NCBI GenBank assembly: GCA_003116975.1
Contig: BGKB01000113.1
Span: 158,968-222,967 of the forward strand
DNA: 64,000 bases
Direction of reading: 5' to 3'
Source: Aurantiochytrium sp. KH105
Taxonomy: Eukaryota > Sar > Bigyra > Thraustochytrida > Thraustochytriidae
The notes beneath the pieces were generated by a model that made no database searches, had not been told where the DNA came from, and saw only the letters and a list, made by a program, of their open reading frames with translations. Made by a program: the position numbers and the translations under genes. This document shows positions 48,541 through 58,943 of this stretch, one piece after another (the first letter of the stretch is position 1; every line of letters begins with the position of its first letter).

Positions 48541-50244
48541 ATGATTTCGACCGCCGACGGCACCGCCGGCGCCGCCGAGGACGCGGTGAACGCAGAGCCC
48601 GGCGTGGAGAAGGAGCACGGCAAGAGCAGCGGCGACAGGAAGAGCGCCGCGGAGTGGACCGAGGTGGTGCACCCCAAGTACAAGCGGCCGTTCTGGTACC
48701 ATCGGGCCTCACGAAAGTCAACGTGGACGCCGCCTCCCGGGGTGGACGGGCGCGTCGCGCTTCTCGCGAGCAGAGACGTGGGCGGCGAGGAGGAGGAGGG
48801 CGGCGAGGTGACGCCGACTAAGCCTGCCCTGGAGCATGCAGCGTCATGGAATGCAGGCTCGAGCGGGTCGTCGTCCGCTCGTCGATCCTTGTCGAGACGA
48901 GAAGGCAAGGATGGCTCGTCTCGGTCCGAATCCTCGTCCAAGTCATCGCGATCCTCGACCTCAGCGTCGAAGAGCAAAACCTCAAAATCCAAATCTTCTT
49001 CGAGGCGACCAAAGTCTATGCCTGCTGAAAATCTCCTATCGAGTAGCTCTCGCCATGCACAAAGGCCACACGATCCAGTGATTGACGACTATAAAGAATC
49101 CAAGGCTGGCACAGGTCTTCTTGTTGGACAGGACGGCAAAAGGAATGTCAAGGACCATGACGACGGCGACGACGTCGTCGACGATGGCGGCTGGGAGGAA
49201 CATTTCCATAAGCACTTTAATTTGCCGTACTGGTACAACCGGCGCGAACGACGGAGCACATGGACTCCCCCGGAAACTCAAAAGATTTTGCGAGGGCTAG
49301 CGCTCGAGGACGCGAGTGGCGCGGGCATGGGCACGGGCACGGGCACGGGCACTGGCACTGGCACGGGTGCGGTGAAGGAGGAAAAGGTCTCGAAACGAAC
49401 GCACTCGCGAAGCAAGCGGAGCGGGCCCGTGGTCGACACGTACGATGAAGACGAACACGGCGCGATAGTGAGCGCCAACGAAGCCGAGGAAGAAGGTGCC
49501 GAGGCCTCGATTCGCGTTGGCACAATCATTACAATTCGAGGCACGAGCGGACCGCTGACGCTACTGGAAGGAATGCACGGCCGGGTGGTTGGCTTTGTCT
49601 CGTGCCATGCATCTACAGGACCCTTTGTGTTGGAGGTTGCAGGGAAGCGGCTGGTTGCTTCGCAGCGCGTCTTGCGCGTGCAATCATCATCCACCGTCGG
49701 GCGTGCGACCAAGTCGGATGTTGCCCAAAAATCGGATGTTGCCACAGAAACGGACGACGCGAAGGCGTGGCATGCCTCGCTTCGTGCGCCAAACAACCCC
49801 TTTTCTGACGGAAGTTCGGAGCGGTCCGGAACCCCGCCCTTGCCGGCAGGGGTACCGCGAAAACCGCATCCTCTGGTGAGCGCTTTAGATCTCAAGGCGC
49901 AACTTCAGCAACGCGAGTTGAAGAAGGTGACATCTGAGGTGTCGGAAGCTGAGGTCGAGACCAAAATGCAGGCCCCGCCCAATGGGCAGGCTCCGCTCAA
50001 GTTCAACTCGGCTGATTTGCTCGCGGCCGTTCAGCTGAAAAAGACCTCGCTTCGCAAAACGGAGACCGCGCCGCTGCCGTCACCGGCCGCTGGAAAACCG
50101 AGTCTTTTGGAAGCGCTCAAGAACAATGTCATGTTTCGCTCGTCGCAGAGTCGCTTGGAAGAGAACCCGGCGAGCAATCGCGGTTCCAACGCTGATGACG
50201 ATGATAGCAGCGTCTTTTCAAACGTCGACAATCCTTTCGAGTGA
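48541..50244 (+). CDS. Two-WW-domain protein with WH2/thymosin-like motif (actin regulator candidate)
   Basis: This 567-aa protein has WW1 at residues 39-66 and WW2 at about 218-244; both end STWTPP. Between them is a Ser/Arg/Lys-rich disordered region. A GT dipeptide run (about residues 264-275) is encoded by GGCACG hexamers. A compact beta-rich segment at about 326-375 (VGTIITIRG, HGRVVGFVSC, LEVAGKRLVASQRVL) looks SH3-like. Near residues 490-510, ADLLAAVQLKKTSLRKTET combines WH2-type LL..I spacing with the LKKTET-like actin-binding motif of thymosin/WH2 peptides. The last lines, SLLEALKNNVMFRS, may be another helix. The combination suggests an actin-linked adaptor; this is inferred. The ATG at 48541 is the first in frame. 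Confidence 0.8.
   Translation: MISTADGTAGAAEDAVNAEPGVEKEHGKSSGDRKSAAEWTEVVHPKYKRPFWYHRASRKSTWTPPPGVDGRVALLASRDVGGEEEEGGEVTPTKPALEHAASWNAGSSGSSSARRSLSRREGKDGSSRSESSSKSSRSSTSASKSKTSKSKSSSRRPKSMPAENLLSSSSRHAQRPHDPVIDDYKESKAGTGLLVGQDGKRNVKDHDDGDDVVDDGGWEEHFHKHFNLPYWYNRRERRSTWTPPETQKILRGLALEDASGAGMGTGTGTGTGTGTGAVKEEKVSKRTHSRSKRSGPVVDTYDEDEHGAIVSANEAEEEGAEASIRVGTIITIRGTSGPLTLLEGMHGRVVGFVSCHASTGPFVLEVAGKRLVASQRVLRVQSSSTVGRATKSDVAQKSDVATETDDAKAWHASLRAPNNPFSDGSSERSGTPPLPAGVPRKPHPLVSALDLKAQLQQRELKKVTSEVSEAEVETKMQAPPNGQAPLKFNSADLLAAVQLKKTSLRKTETAPLPSPAAGKPSLLEALKNNVMFRSSQSRLEENPASNRGSNADDDDSSVFSNVDNPFE
49328..49370 (+). repeat. Coding GGCACG hexamer repeat (Gly-Thr run)
   Basis: About six to seven units of GGCACG/GGCACT inside the WW-domain gene encode alternating Gly and Thr. 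Confidence 0.9.
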
Positions 50245-50544
50245 AGATTAACGAGAATTCCGGGAGGTTTGGCCGAAACGTTCGTTGCCAGATGACGTAA
50301 CTTTTTCTTCAACGGAACATTTGTATTTCATTTTCTCATTATTATTGTCGAGAGTACATGAGGGCCGGAACAGCGTGTCATGGCCAAAGCTTCGATTCTG
50401 GGAAGCTCGTGTACCTGCTGGCCGCATCACTAACTGTGACAGGGTCGTAAAGAAAAAAAAAAAGTGAATGACAAGGTAGTCTACCATCCATTCTCCGTGT
50501 CGGCAAAGACTGCAACCCTTGAAAGCTTGATCTGGTCCCTTTTG
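50245..50544. other. Convergent intergenic region
   Basis: This 300-bp gap includes an A-rich run near 50452-50463. It probably holds two 3' UTRs; no gene is seen. Confidence 0.5.
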
Positions 50545-51225
50545 CTAGTCACTGTCGTCGTCACTGTCGTCACCGTCTGTTACGGGATCGTAGAGCTTCA
50601 TGTAAAGTGGATTGATCCGCATTTGACGCTCGAGGTTCATACGGTACGGCGTCGTGTCATTAGGCGCGTCTTCTGGGAGTTCTCGCCAGCGTTCATCCAA
50701 GACTTGAGGTCGTGAAGGACAAATATAGGGCATGCGCGGATCAGAAAATGTGCAGAGATGAGCCAACTTTCGAGAATACGAGACGCCCCGAAGAGGCAAG
50801 CCGAGAATCTTGCAGAATGAAAGTTTGTCTCGCCAAATGTTGCCCTCTGGAGTGGCGATCGTCTTGCGCACATATGTCCAGATTTCATGATCTGGATGGT
50901 TGATGAGAAGGCGCGTCGCGCGGTTCTTCTGTACCTCGTCGGTAAGTTCTTCCATGGAACTTGATCGTTTGATCTTGCGCGGGTCTGAGCCCCAGGAGCG
51001 GTACGTCCATCCGGGCTCGTGGTCCAAGAACGCCTCTAGGCCGAGATAGTTGGGGCCGTCTTGCGTTGCATGTTTTCCTCGCTTGGCGGGTCGGCCACCG
51101 CGTCTGTCGAGGCGCTGTCGCTTTTTGTTGTTGGTGCGTATGCGCGCATACTCCTTGTTGACCCACGCCCAGGCCTCCGGCTCGGCGTCAGCCGTGTCGT
51201 CTGGCTGCGCGGTCTCCCTCGGCAT
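50545..51225 (-). CDS. Unrecognised 226-aa protein with basic N-terminal part and acidic tail
   Basis: The frame runs from an ATG at 51225 (the longer frame starts at a GTG) to a stop at 50545. The N-terminal third is charged, with a basic stretch (TNNKKRQRLDRRGGRPAKRG) that could be a nuclear localisation signal. The middle has Trp/Tyr-rich segments (FLDHEPGWTYRSWGSDPRK, HEIWTYVRKT) and SFCKILGLPLRG, suggesting a folded domain. The C terminus ends in an Asp/Ser acidic tail. I recognise no family. The composition and third-position GC bias match neighbouring genes, and it converges on the WW-domain gene, so it is likely real. Confidence 0.7.
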   Translation of the reverse strand: MPRETAQPDDTADAEPEAWAWVNKEYARIRTNNKKRQRLDRRGGRPAKRGKHATQDGPNYLGLEAFLDHEPGWTYRSWGSDPRKIKRSSSMEELTDEVQKNRATRLLINHPDHEIWTYVRKTIATPEGNIWRDKLSFCKILGLPLRGVSYSRKLAHLCTFSDPRMPYICPSRPQVLDERWRELPEDAPNDTTPYRMNLERQMRINPLYMKLYDPVTDGDDSDDDSD

Positions 51226-51817
51226 CGCCTGCCTCGCGTCTCGTCCGGTCCGGCCCCGCCCGCTCTCCTCTCCTCCCGTCACGTCGCACGCGCCAGGTTT
51301 GTTTGTTCTTCCCTGCCTGGCTGGATGGCAATCGTCCTCGATTGAAGGTAACGTCCAAATCTGAAACCGCTGAAATTAGACGTTGCAATTATCAACGTTA
51401 CGTTCCAGCTTATTCGTCGATTGAGCAACGGACAACAGCAGCCAGCTGCAGCAGCAGCAGTCGCGGTCGGTCCCCCATGATGTTCGACGAACTTGTTGAG
51501 ATTGCCTTACAATCTGCAGCTGCTACTAGGTACTGCTGGTGACGATGTCGTTTGGCGACCACAAGACGAGCGGAACAGAGCAAAGTAAGGTTGGTCCTCA
51601 CGCATGCCACCCATCATCATTCAAAGACGCTCGCTGCCTGTCTCACGACGTGTTATAGTCAAGGCAGGAAGAAACAATGTTCTCGACTCGAAAACGCCAA
51701 TTGCTCTCACTCACCGGTATAGTCGACTGGACTCACTGTCCGAGTGACCGTTCCCGGCATTGACAGTGAAGCAAAGAGGACGTTCTGAGTCCCCGAGCAA
51801 ATCGAGTGCTCCCATTT

Positions 51818-51836
51818 CATTTCTCGGCATTTCTCG
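51818..51836. repeat. 19-bp motif shared with 62545-62563
   Basis: CATTTCTCGGCATTTCTCG is itself two copies of CATTTCTCG joined by G. The identical 19-mer recurs at 62545-62563 in the same orientation. Confidence 0.85.
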
Positions 51837-51843
51837 TTTCGTG

Positions 51844-51869
51844 CGATGCGATGCGATGCGATGCGATGC
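51844..51869. repeat. GATGC pentanucleotide array
   Basis: About five units of GATGC follow directly after the 19-bp shared motif. Confidence 0.9.
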
Positions 51870-52103
51870 CGTGCGCAGGCGCAGGCGATGGCATTGCGAT
51901 GCGCAGAACCACACAAACTAGGTCTCGTATGGCAGCAGCGCAGAGGCCGGCCGAGGGCGCCTCTTGTTCGAAACCGGAAGGAAGAAAGGCACGAAGGAAG
52001 AAGGGATGGAGGGAGGACAAGACGCCGCGGCCGCCTGTGATTGCCAGCGACCAGTGGTGTGCTGTATCGGCGAACGTTGAGCGAGATTCCGAAGCACTCC
52101 GAC

Positions 52104-52106
<3 letters not shown>

Positions 52107-52154
<48 letters not shown>
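52107..52154. repeat. CAG trinucleotide array (16 copies)
   Basis: Sixteen perfect CAG units lie outside any supported gene. Confidence 0.95.
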
Positions 52155-52155
<1 letters not shown>

Positions 52156-53766
52156 CTGCTGTTTTTTCGGCAGTACCGCGGGTGCGAACACTGCCGCTGA
52201 CGCTGCCGGCTATTCCTACTTGGTTCCGACACCGCGCATCCCGTCCATCTAGTGCTCGCTGTCGCGCCGCCATCCATCCTCATCATCCTCATGTTTCACC
52301 AAAGAACCCCAGAGAATGAAGTCATGACGTAGTATTTGCTGTATATTCTCACCGTCGACTGCTGCGCTTCCGCGCGTTGCATGCAATCCACTGGCATGCT
52401 GCTGCTTCTGCAGCTCAAACCTGTCGTCGCTCGTCACTACGTGCGCCAGCGGCAGCGGCAGGCAGCGGCGCGCGCACGCTGCAGTACGGCGAGGCAGGGC
52501 CCCACATTCCGCCGCGCACGTGCTCGGGGCCCAGAATCCTGACCAAGGCGGGACCGGCCAGGGGCCCTCTGTGGGGTCGCGCACGAGATTTTGCTTGGCC
52601 GGCACGCTTGCGGAAGCCAGCTGTGGGTCGTCATTTGCCGCCCCACACCTGCGCCGCCTCTGGTTCCGGCTGGCCGGTAGCACCACATGCTGTATGTAAT
52701 AACTCGATCGAAGCGCGAGAACGTCGTGGCCAGAGCGCTGACCGCCGATGCAGCGATCCCGGCGAGGAGAGTGTAAGAAGAAGAAGATGAAGTCGCAGTC
52801 GAAGAAGAAGAAGAAGGATTCGAAGAAGAACGCGGCAGCAAGGGGCGAGAGAGGGAGGGTGTCGCCACGCGGTGGCGGCGGCGGCGCGCCAGGAGGTGGG
52901 TGGCGCGGAGCAGCGACTGCGGTGCTTGACCACTCACTGGGACGGCGCGGGTGGCGGCGAGGCGCCTGCTCAGCGGCTGAGCAGCGGCCGCGAGAGACCG
53001 CGCGTCACTGGCGGCCCGCCGCGTCGTGCCGCAGCCGCATGTAAGTTAGTGAAGGGCGTCACGTCACATCGCGACAGCCGCCACTGCAGCTGCCGGATTG
53101 GGCGGTTCAGCGCGCCTGCGCGGCGCTCGTCAGCGTCTGGAATCTACGAAAACATGAAAACACGGGTGGATGGACGACGACGGGCGGCGGCAAGGGCGTC
53201 GACCCTGGAGACCGGGCCGGCGAGGCCGAGATTGACCGCAGCGACGCGTTGGCCAGCCTAGCCAGGTCCCAACCGCGTTGGGTCGGAGCTGCGCGGGCAG
53301 CAGCATTTCGGAGGGCGAAGGCCTCGGCGTGCGCGCGCCAGCGACCTCCGGCCGAGCAGTGACCGATCGCGACCGCCTGCGAGCAACCGCGCGAGAGGGC
53401 GCTTCCTCGCACGTCTCTCCCCTTCGCTTTGCCAGAGCCACAGCCACTGGCGGCAGCCTGCCTGCAGTAGGCTGCTTCCTAAGTCCGGCAGCCGACACCA
53501 TTGCTCCACCACCGCCCAACAGGTGGCAAGCACAAGTTCTCGCGCGTGCAGCCTCTGCAGCTTCCGGGAGGGCCGAGAAAGCGGGGGAAGGGGGGGGGGG
53601 GCGTCAGCAACAGCGCAACTGGTTGCGGCAGTGGCGGACGTCAACCGCAGAACATCTCCGTGAAGCTAGCTACTTCCCATCTACCTCGCGAGTCGAGGCA
53701 AACCCTGAATCGATCGAGCCTCGCTCGAACCAAGCGTCAAGGAAGGCATCAACCCAGCTCAACGCC

Positions 53767-55431
53767 ATGAAGAGGAATAGCGCCGACCCCGTGTTTGCGG
53801 ACCGCGCGGGCAGCGAGATCGCCGGGAACCCCGCGGCCGTTGCCGATGAGGTCAAGGACACCCCAGAACTAGAGGGCGGCGCCCTGCGGCCGGGCGGCAA
53901 CCCGAGCCTCTTTAGCAAGAACAACATTGGCCTCTTGGCCCAGTACGCTGCCATCGGTGTCGTGTACGCGAGTCTCTTCGCAGTGATCTACCCCGCCTTT
54001 ACCGTCTACCTGCACATGGAGGGCGTACAGACGACCTCGATCTCAATTCTCATTACGCTTCCGTACACGCTCAAGTGCTTCATCGGCATAATCACGGATT
54101 GCTACCCGATCTTTGGCTACCGCCGTCGCCCATACATGGTAATTGGCTGGAGCGTGTGCTTTGCATGCTGTTTGGCCATGGCCTGCATGGATATTGGCGA
54201 CCCGTACTACCCGGACCCGTCCTGGGCTAATCTGGCGACTTTGACGCCAGAGCAGGAGGCTCAACTCAACACGAACGCCCCCAACGCCGGTACGGCCTAC
54301 GTGTTGCTCATGATTCTCGCAAATCTGGGCTCCGTGCTCGCCTTTACTGCCTCTGACGGCATCCTCGTGGAGCTGAGTCAGCGCGAGACGCTCGATGTCC
54401 GCGGCTCCACGCAGACCATGGCCCTTGTGGTGCAGTACGCCTTTCAGATTATTGCCTATGCTGTGACAGGCTTTGGCTTGAACAGCGCCGACTATGGTGG
54501 CACATTTGAGGGCTCGATTGGTCTGCAGGGCGTGATGGCCATCAACGCTGGCTTTTCCTTGATCGCCATCCCTGCGTCGTGGTTCCTCATCACGGAGGAG
54601 AAGAGCGTGGCACAGAATATCAAGGAGTACTGGAGCAGGTTCTTTGAGCTCATTACGCATCGCGCCGTGTACCAGCTCATCATGTTCCGCTTCTTCCACA
54701 ACATGTTCTCGTGGATCACCGTCACGGCCATGTACATTGTGCAGAGCTCTTGGGCCGGTGTGGAGCCCATGACGCAGTCCGTGATGACCATTCTCGGACT
54801 CATCGTTTCGTCGTCATCGCTCTACATTATGAAGCGCGTGGGCCTCAACTGGAACTGGCACTGGGTTCTCATTGTGTGCCAGGTCAGCGCTGTCATCATC
54901 GACTGCTTCCCGACCTTTTTCACCATCTGGGACGTCTTTCGCAACCAATGGTTCTGGCTTGGTGTTCCGCTCATTTCCAACTTCCCTGACGCCATTGGAT
55001 ACATTGTCACCACGTATGCCCTGCTGGAGGTCATCGAGGAAGGCAGCGAGGCCGCAACGTACGGCATGGTTACCGCCGTGTCGACCCTGGCGTCGCCTTT
55101 CGCTACCGTCATTACCAAGAACATTGACGCCAACTTTGACCTGAGCTACGCAACCATTCAGTCTGATACGACGTTTGCGCGTGAGCAGGTCACGTATGCG
55201 TACATTATCATGTACTGCATGCAGATCTTCAGTCTAGTGTTTCTCTTTTTGCTGCCGAAGCAGAAGGCGCAGATGCAGGAGCTCTTGGCGCGCGGTGGCA
55301 AGAGCCGGCGTGTGGGCATTGCGATCCTTCTGGTGGCCCTTTTTCTGTTCATCTGGAGTGTCATGACGAACCTGATGAGTATCTTTTCCGCGACGTCTTG
55401 TCTCAAGATTGCTGGCGGCACCGGTTGCTAA
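53767..55431 (+). CDS. Folate/biopterin-type (BT1/FBT family) MFS transporter, paralog A
   Basis: This 554-aa membrane protein has about 12 TM helices. The cytosolic loop after TM2-3, TDCYPIFGYRRRPYMVIGW, is diagnostic of the folate-biopterin transporter (BT1) family common in stramenopiles, trypanosomatids and plants. GLLAQYAAIGVVYA marks TM1. Lumenal or external ~30-residue loops carry DIGDPYYPDPSWANLATLTP. The C terminus ends in GGTGC. Family members carry folates, pterins or S-adenosylmethionine; the substrate here is not known. The ATG at 53767 (AACGCCATGA) is the first in frame. Paralog B, of identical length, lies 1.7 kb downstream on the same strand. Confidence 0.92.
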   Translation: MKRNSADPVFADRAGSEIAGNPAAVADEVKDTPELEGGALRPGGNPSLFSKNNIGLLAQYAAIGVVYASLFAVIYPAFTVYLHMEGVQTTSISILITLPYTLKCFIGIITDCYPIFGYRRRPYMVIGWSVCFACCLAMACMDIGDPYYPDPSWANLATLTPEQEAQLNTNAPNAGTAYVLLMILANLGSVLAFTASDGILVELSQRETLDVRGSTQTMALVVQYAFQIIAYAVTGFGLNSADYGGTFEGSIGLQGVMAINAGFSLIAIPASWFLITEEKSVAQNIKEYWSRFFELITHRAVYQLIMFRFFHNMFSWITVTAMYIVQSSWAGVEPMTQSVMTILGLIVSSSSLYIMKRVGLNWNWHWVLIVCQVSAVIIDCFPTFFTIWDVFRNQWFWLGVPLISNFPDAIGYIVTTYALLEVIEEGSEAATYGMVTAVSTLASPFATVITKNIDANFDLSYATIQSDTTFAREQVTYAYIIMYCMQIFSLVFLFLLPKQKAQMQELLARGGKSRRVGIAILLVALFLFIWSVMTNLMSIFSATSCLKIAGGTGC

Positions 55432-57161
55432 AGAAACTTGTGATAAGGCCTAACTAGCAGAAAAAGCCATTCCATTTTACGTGTTTTTTTCACCACTACT
55501 GATCCGCGAGATAGGCATCTCACTCTTGCGTTCTCTTTGTTTGGTTGATTGGTTGCAGTTGCAAAACATGGAGATATGAGTTCTTTGTAAATCAACAAGG
55601 CGAACGGACCTATTGCAGACACGCAAACTGTTTGTTATTGTGTCTCGCCCGCGTCTTGATCTGCTGCTGAGCTCAATGGCGATCCCACTCTCGACCCATT
55701 CCTGTAACAAAGGCAACACGATCCGTCCAAGATCAGCTATCGAGATGCTGCAGCTGCAGCCTACACTACTTGACTCGCTATCGGCAGCGCGGGAGCGCGG
55801 GAGCGCTCAGCCGCCGCAGCCGCGTGCGCGCGAGACGAGCTCCTCGTCGCGTCGACAGTGCTGAGACGAACTCCGCGTCGCGTCGACAGCGCTGCGCTTG
55901 CGCAGCAGCAGGCTCAGGTGGTGTGCGAGCGCCTTGATCCCGCTGCGGGACGAGCACGTGCGCTGTGGCTGAGGCTCCTGCAGCGGGGGCAACGATCGTG
56001 CACTGTGGGCCGCGCCCAGCTTGTGTCGCGCGTGCACTGTGGCATTCCGCCTGGGCAGGCAATCGGCCGGGTGGGAAGGGGCCGCTGCGCCTGGCTCCGG
56101 CGGCGTACGCATTGTCGACCCGCGTGCATGCGCATGCGTACGGACGACCTTGATCTGCGCGAGCCGTGGTGACGCGGCCGCGGCGGCGTGTCGTGGCGGC
56201 CCCTGGGATCCGCAGCCGCCGCACGATTGGGTGGTTTTCGCAGTGCGGCTGCGGCTTTCGGAAGTTCGGCGAGAACGCGCGTTTCAGGACCTGACTGGCC
56301 ATGGCTGCAGCTGATTGAGACTTCCCGGTCTACGGGTAGCCCTGGCTGTGGCTGAGGATGAGACGACAGGATTGGGATTCGCCAGGATGAGTGAGGACAA
56401 TGTTGCGGAGCCAATGCTCGCCGACATCGATGGCAGTGGAGGGTGACAGTCTTTTTTCCTTCTTGTCGGCCGCTGCCGCTCTCGCTACCGCTGTCGACAC
56501 GGAGCGGGTGGCAGGTAGGCTCGCGTATGCTCAGGCCTTGGCTTTGCGCAAGGACGTGGCGCGCTTCAAGTGTGCTCGAGACGTCGCTTTTGGTCGCCCA
56601 GACGCGAGATCTGGAAGACGACGGCGGGGTGGGTGCTTTGTCAACGTACTTGGAGGTCTTTCCGTTTGCTCACGACTGAATGCACGAGTCAGAGCCAAGA
56701 GTTCTTAACAGGTGTGGCCGCCTACATCTGCTGCAGCTGCTGCAGTTGAGATCAATTATTATCATGCGAATAGATCTCGACCAAGGCAAAGTTTCAGCCA
56801 AGCTAGTGCCAACGACAGAGATTCTCGTTGCTGTTCACGAAGTTTTCAGATTATCATCTTCACCGTTCAGCCGAGTCCGTCACAGGTGGGTGTACGAGCG
56901 ATCGAGTGGTCGCAGTCGGCCACGGCAGTGAATGGTTTTGAAAAGCAAGAGAGGTAGATGATTGTACCAGTGGCATAGATGGCTCCGACCAAGAGCTTTG
57001 CACGCACGCCTTGTCTCGCTGAATGGTTTTTCTGAATATTTTTGCTTGCGGGAGTATTCTGAAAATGTGACGCAGCATGCGGCAAAGCTAGAAACAGCGA
57101 CGTCGGAGAAGCAAAACCGCAATCCAACCTGGAGAGCGCGAGAGAAAGCTGCCTCGTAAGC
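55432..57161. other. Region between the two transporter paralogs
   Basis: 1.7 kb. A 92-codon frame from an ATG at 56430 (MAVEGDSLFSFLSAAAALAT) to 56708 shows Ala-rich helices but no recognisable family, so it is not called. No other gene is supported. Confidence 0.5.
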
Positions 57162-58826
57162 ATGTCGTCGACTCAACACGACCAGACATACGCGGAGCGG
57201 CTCGGAAGCGAAGTTGCAGCAAACCCAGCTGCAGTTGATGATGTGTCGAAATTGAGCATGAACGTCGAGGAAGGCGCACTCCGGCCAGGAGGAACCCCAA
57301 GCATTTTTAGCAAGAACAATGTCGGTCTCCTCGTGCAGTATGCGGCCATTGGCGTGGTGTACGCAAGCCTCTACGCCGTGGTCTATCCGGCCTTTACCGT
57401 GTACCTGCGCATGGAGGGCGTGGAGACGAGCTCCATTTATATTTTGATTGTGCTGCCGTACACGCTCAAATGCTTTATTGGAATCATCACGGATTGCTAC
57501 CCGATCTTTGGCTACCGTCGGCGGCCCTACATGGTTATGGGCTGGACCCTGTGCTTTGTGTGCTGCCTTGCCATGGCGTGCATGAATATTGGTGACCCGT
57601 ACTACCCAGACCCGACATGGGCAGACCTGACGTCTCTCACGGCCGAACAGGAAGCTCAGCTCAACACTGATGCGCCTAATTCCGGAACCACATACGTGCT
57701 GCTCATGATCCTTGCGAATCTAGGGTCAGTTCTTGCCTTTACCGCATCGGATGGCATTCTCGTGGAGCTGAGTCAGCGCGAGGCCCTGGAAGTTCGCGGT
57801 ACCACGCAGACAATGGTGTACGTCGTGCAGGACCTTTTTAAGATTGTTGGTACGGCTGCCGTGGGCTTTGGTCTGAACAGCGCCGACTATGGTGGAAGCT
57901 TTGCCAATACGATTGGACTCCAGGGCGTAATGGCCATCAATGCCTGTTTTTCCTTTATTGCCATTCCAGCATCCTGGTTTCTCATTTCGGAAAAGAAGAG
58001 CGAGGCCCAGAACATTGGCGAATACTGGAACAAATTCTTTGATCTCATTACGCATCGCGCCGTGTACCAGCTCATCATCTTCCGCTTCTTCCACAATATG
58101 TTTGCCTGGATTTCAGTCACGGCGTCCTCGCCTGTGCAGAGTGTTTGGGCGGAGGTGGAGCCCATGACAAGTTCGGTTGCTTCGATTTTGGGCAATTTCG
58201 TCGCCGCATCAGCTCTTTATATTATGAAGCGCTGGGGTCTTGGCTGGAATTGGCACTGGGTGATTATCGTTTGCCAAGTTGGCGCCATCATCATTGACTG
58301 TTTTCCCACCTTTTTCACCATTTGGGATGTCTTTCGCAACCAGTGGTTCTGGCTCGGTGTGCCGCTCATTTCGGACTTTCCCGACGCCATTGGATATATC
58401 GTCACCACGTACGCTCTGCTCGAGGTCATTGAAGAAGGCAATGAAGCCGCGACATATGGCATGGTCACGGCCGTGTCGACTCTGGCATCGCCTTTTGCGA
58501 CCGTCATTACCAAAAATATTGACGCCAACTTTGACCTCTCGTACGCGACCATTCAGACCGACTCCACCTTTGCGCGCCAGCAGGTTACGTACGCCTATGT
58601 GATCATGTATTGCATGCAAATCTTTAGCCTGGTCTTCCTTTTCCTCCTGCCCAAGCAGAAGGCTCAAATGCAGGAACTCTTGGCGCGTGGTGGCAAGAGC
58701 CGTCGCGTAGGAATCGTCATCCTCTGCATCGCGCTCTTTCTCTTCATCTGGAGTGTCATGACGAATCTCATGAGCATCTTTCCAGCCACCTCATGCCTCA
58801 GCATTGCTGGTGGCACTGGCTGTTGA
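57162..58826 (+). CDS. Folate/biopterin-type (BT1/FBT family) MFS transporter, paralog B
   Basis: This 554-aa protein is the tandem paralog of the gene at 53767, with the same length, TM pattern, TDCYPIFGYRRRPYMVMGW loop and GGTGC end. The first ~45 residues differ strongly. The C-terminal ~200 residues are nearly identical in protein, while the DNA differs at many synonymous sites, so the duplication is not recent and purifying selection is strong. Differences concentrate in the helix with VVQDLFKIVGTAAVGFG (versus VVQYAFQIIAYAVTGFG in A) and in the helices around SSPVQSVWAEVEPM, which may tune substrate choice. The ATG at 57162 follows CGTAAGC. Confidence 0.92.
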   Translation: MSSTQHDQTYAERLGSEVAANPAAVDDVSKLSMNVEEGALRPGGTPSIFSKNNVGLLVQYAAIGVVYASLYAVVYPAFTVYLRMEGVETSSIYILIVLPYTLKCFIGIITDCYPIFGYRRRPYMVMGWTLCFVCCLAMACMNIGDPYYPDPTWADLTSLTAEQEAQLNTDAPNSGTTYVLLMILANLGSVLAFTASDGILVELSQREALEVRGTTQTMVYVVQDLFKIVGTAAVGFGLNSADYGGSFANTIGLQGVMAINACFSFIAIPASWFLISEKKSEAQNIGEYWNKFFDLITHRAVYQLIIFRFFHNMFAWISVTASSPVQSVWAEVEPMTSSVASILGNFVAASALYIMKRWGLGWNWHWVIIVCQVGAIIIDCFPTFFTIWDVFRNQWFWLGVPLISDFPDAIGYIVTTYALLEVIEEGNEAATYGMVTAVSTLASPFATVITKNIDANFDLSYATIQTDSTFARQQVTYAYVIMYCMQIFSLVFLFLLPKQKAQMQELLARGGKSRRVGIVILCIALFLFIWSVMTNLMSIFPATSCLSIAGGTGC

Positions 58827-58943
58827 TTACAGATGTCCCACCAACGAAGAGCCTCTCAGAATCATTTTCTCATACTGTGCGAGCTTCGATGAATTTGTTC
58901 TTGATCTTGAAAATCATACTTTTCTTTGACAAATGCAAAGTAT

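Larger units (their letters stand above)
51226..53766. other. Long divergent intergenic region before the first BT1 transporter
   Basis: 2.5 kb without a supported gene. It contains a GATGC array (51844-51869), a CAG array (52107-52154), a Lys-rich run of AAG/GAA codons near 52780-52830 that makes a spurious frame, and a G11 run near 53588-53599. The leader of the transporter gene has an open frame back to 53278 without an ATG. Confidence 0.5.

Noticed and set aside
52748-53044. 98-codon Lys-rich frame with an ATG
   Set aside because: Low-complexity AAG/GAA run followed by Gly/Arg; no recognisable ribosomal or other motif.
53278-53766. Upstream extension of transporter paralog A (163 codons)
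   Set aside because: Arg/Ser-rich, no ATG in the extension, absent in paralog B.
56430-56708. 92-codon frame between the transporter paralogs
   Set aside because: Ala-rich helix only, no family, no codon or context support beyond an ATG.
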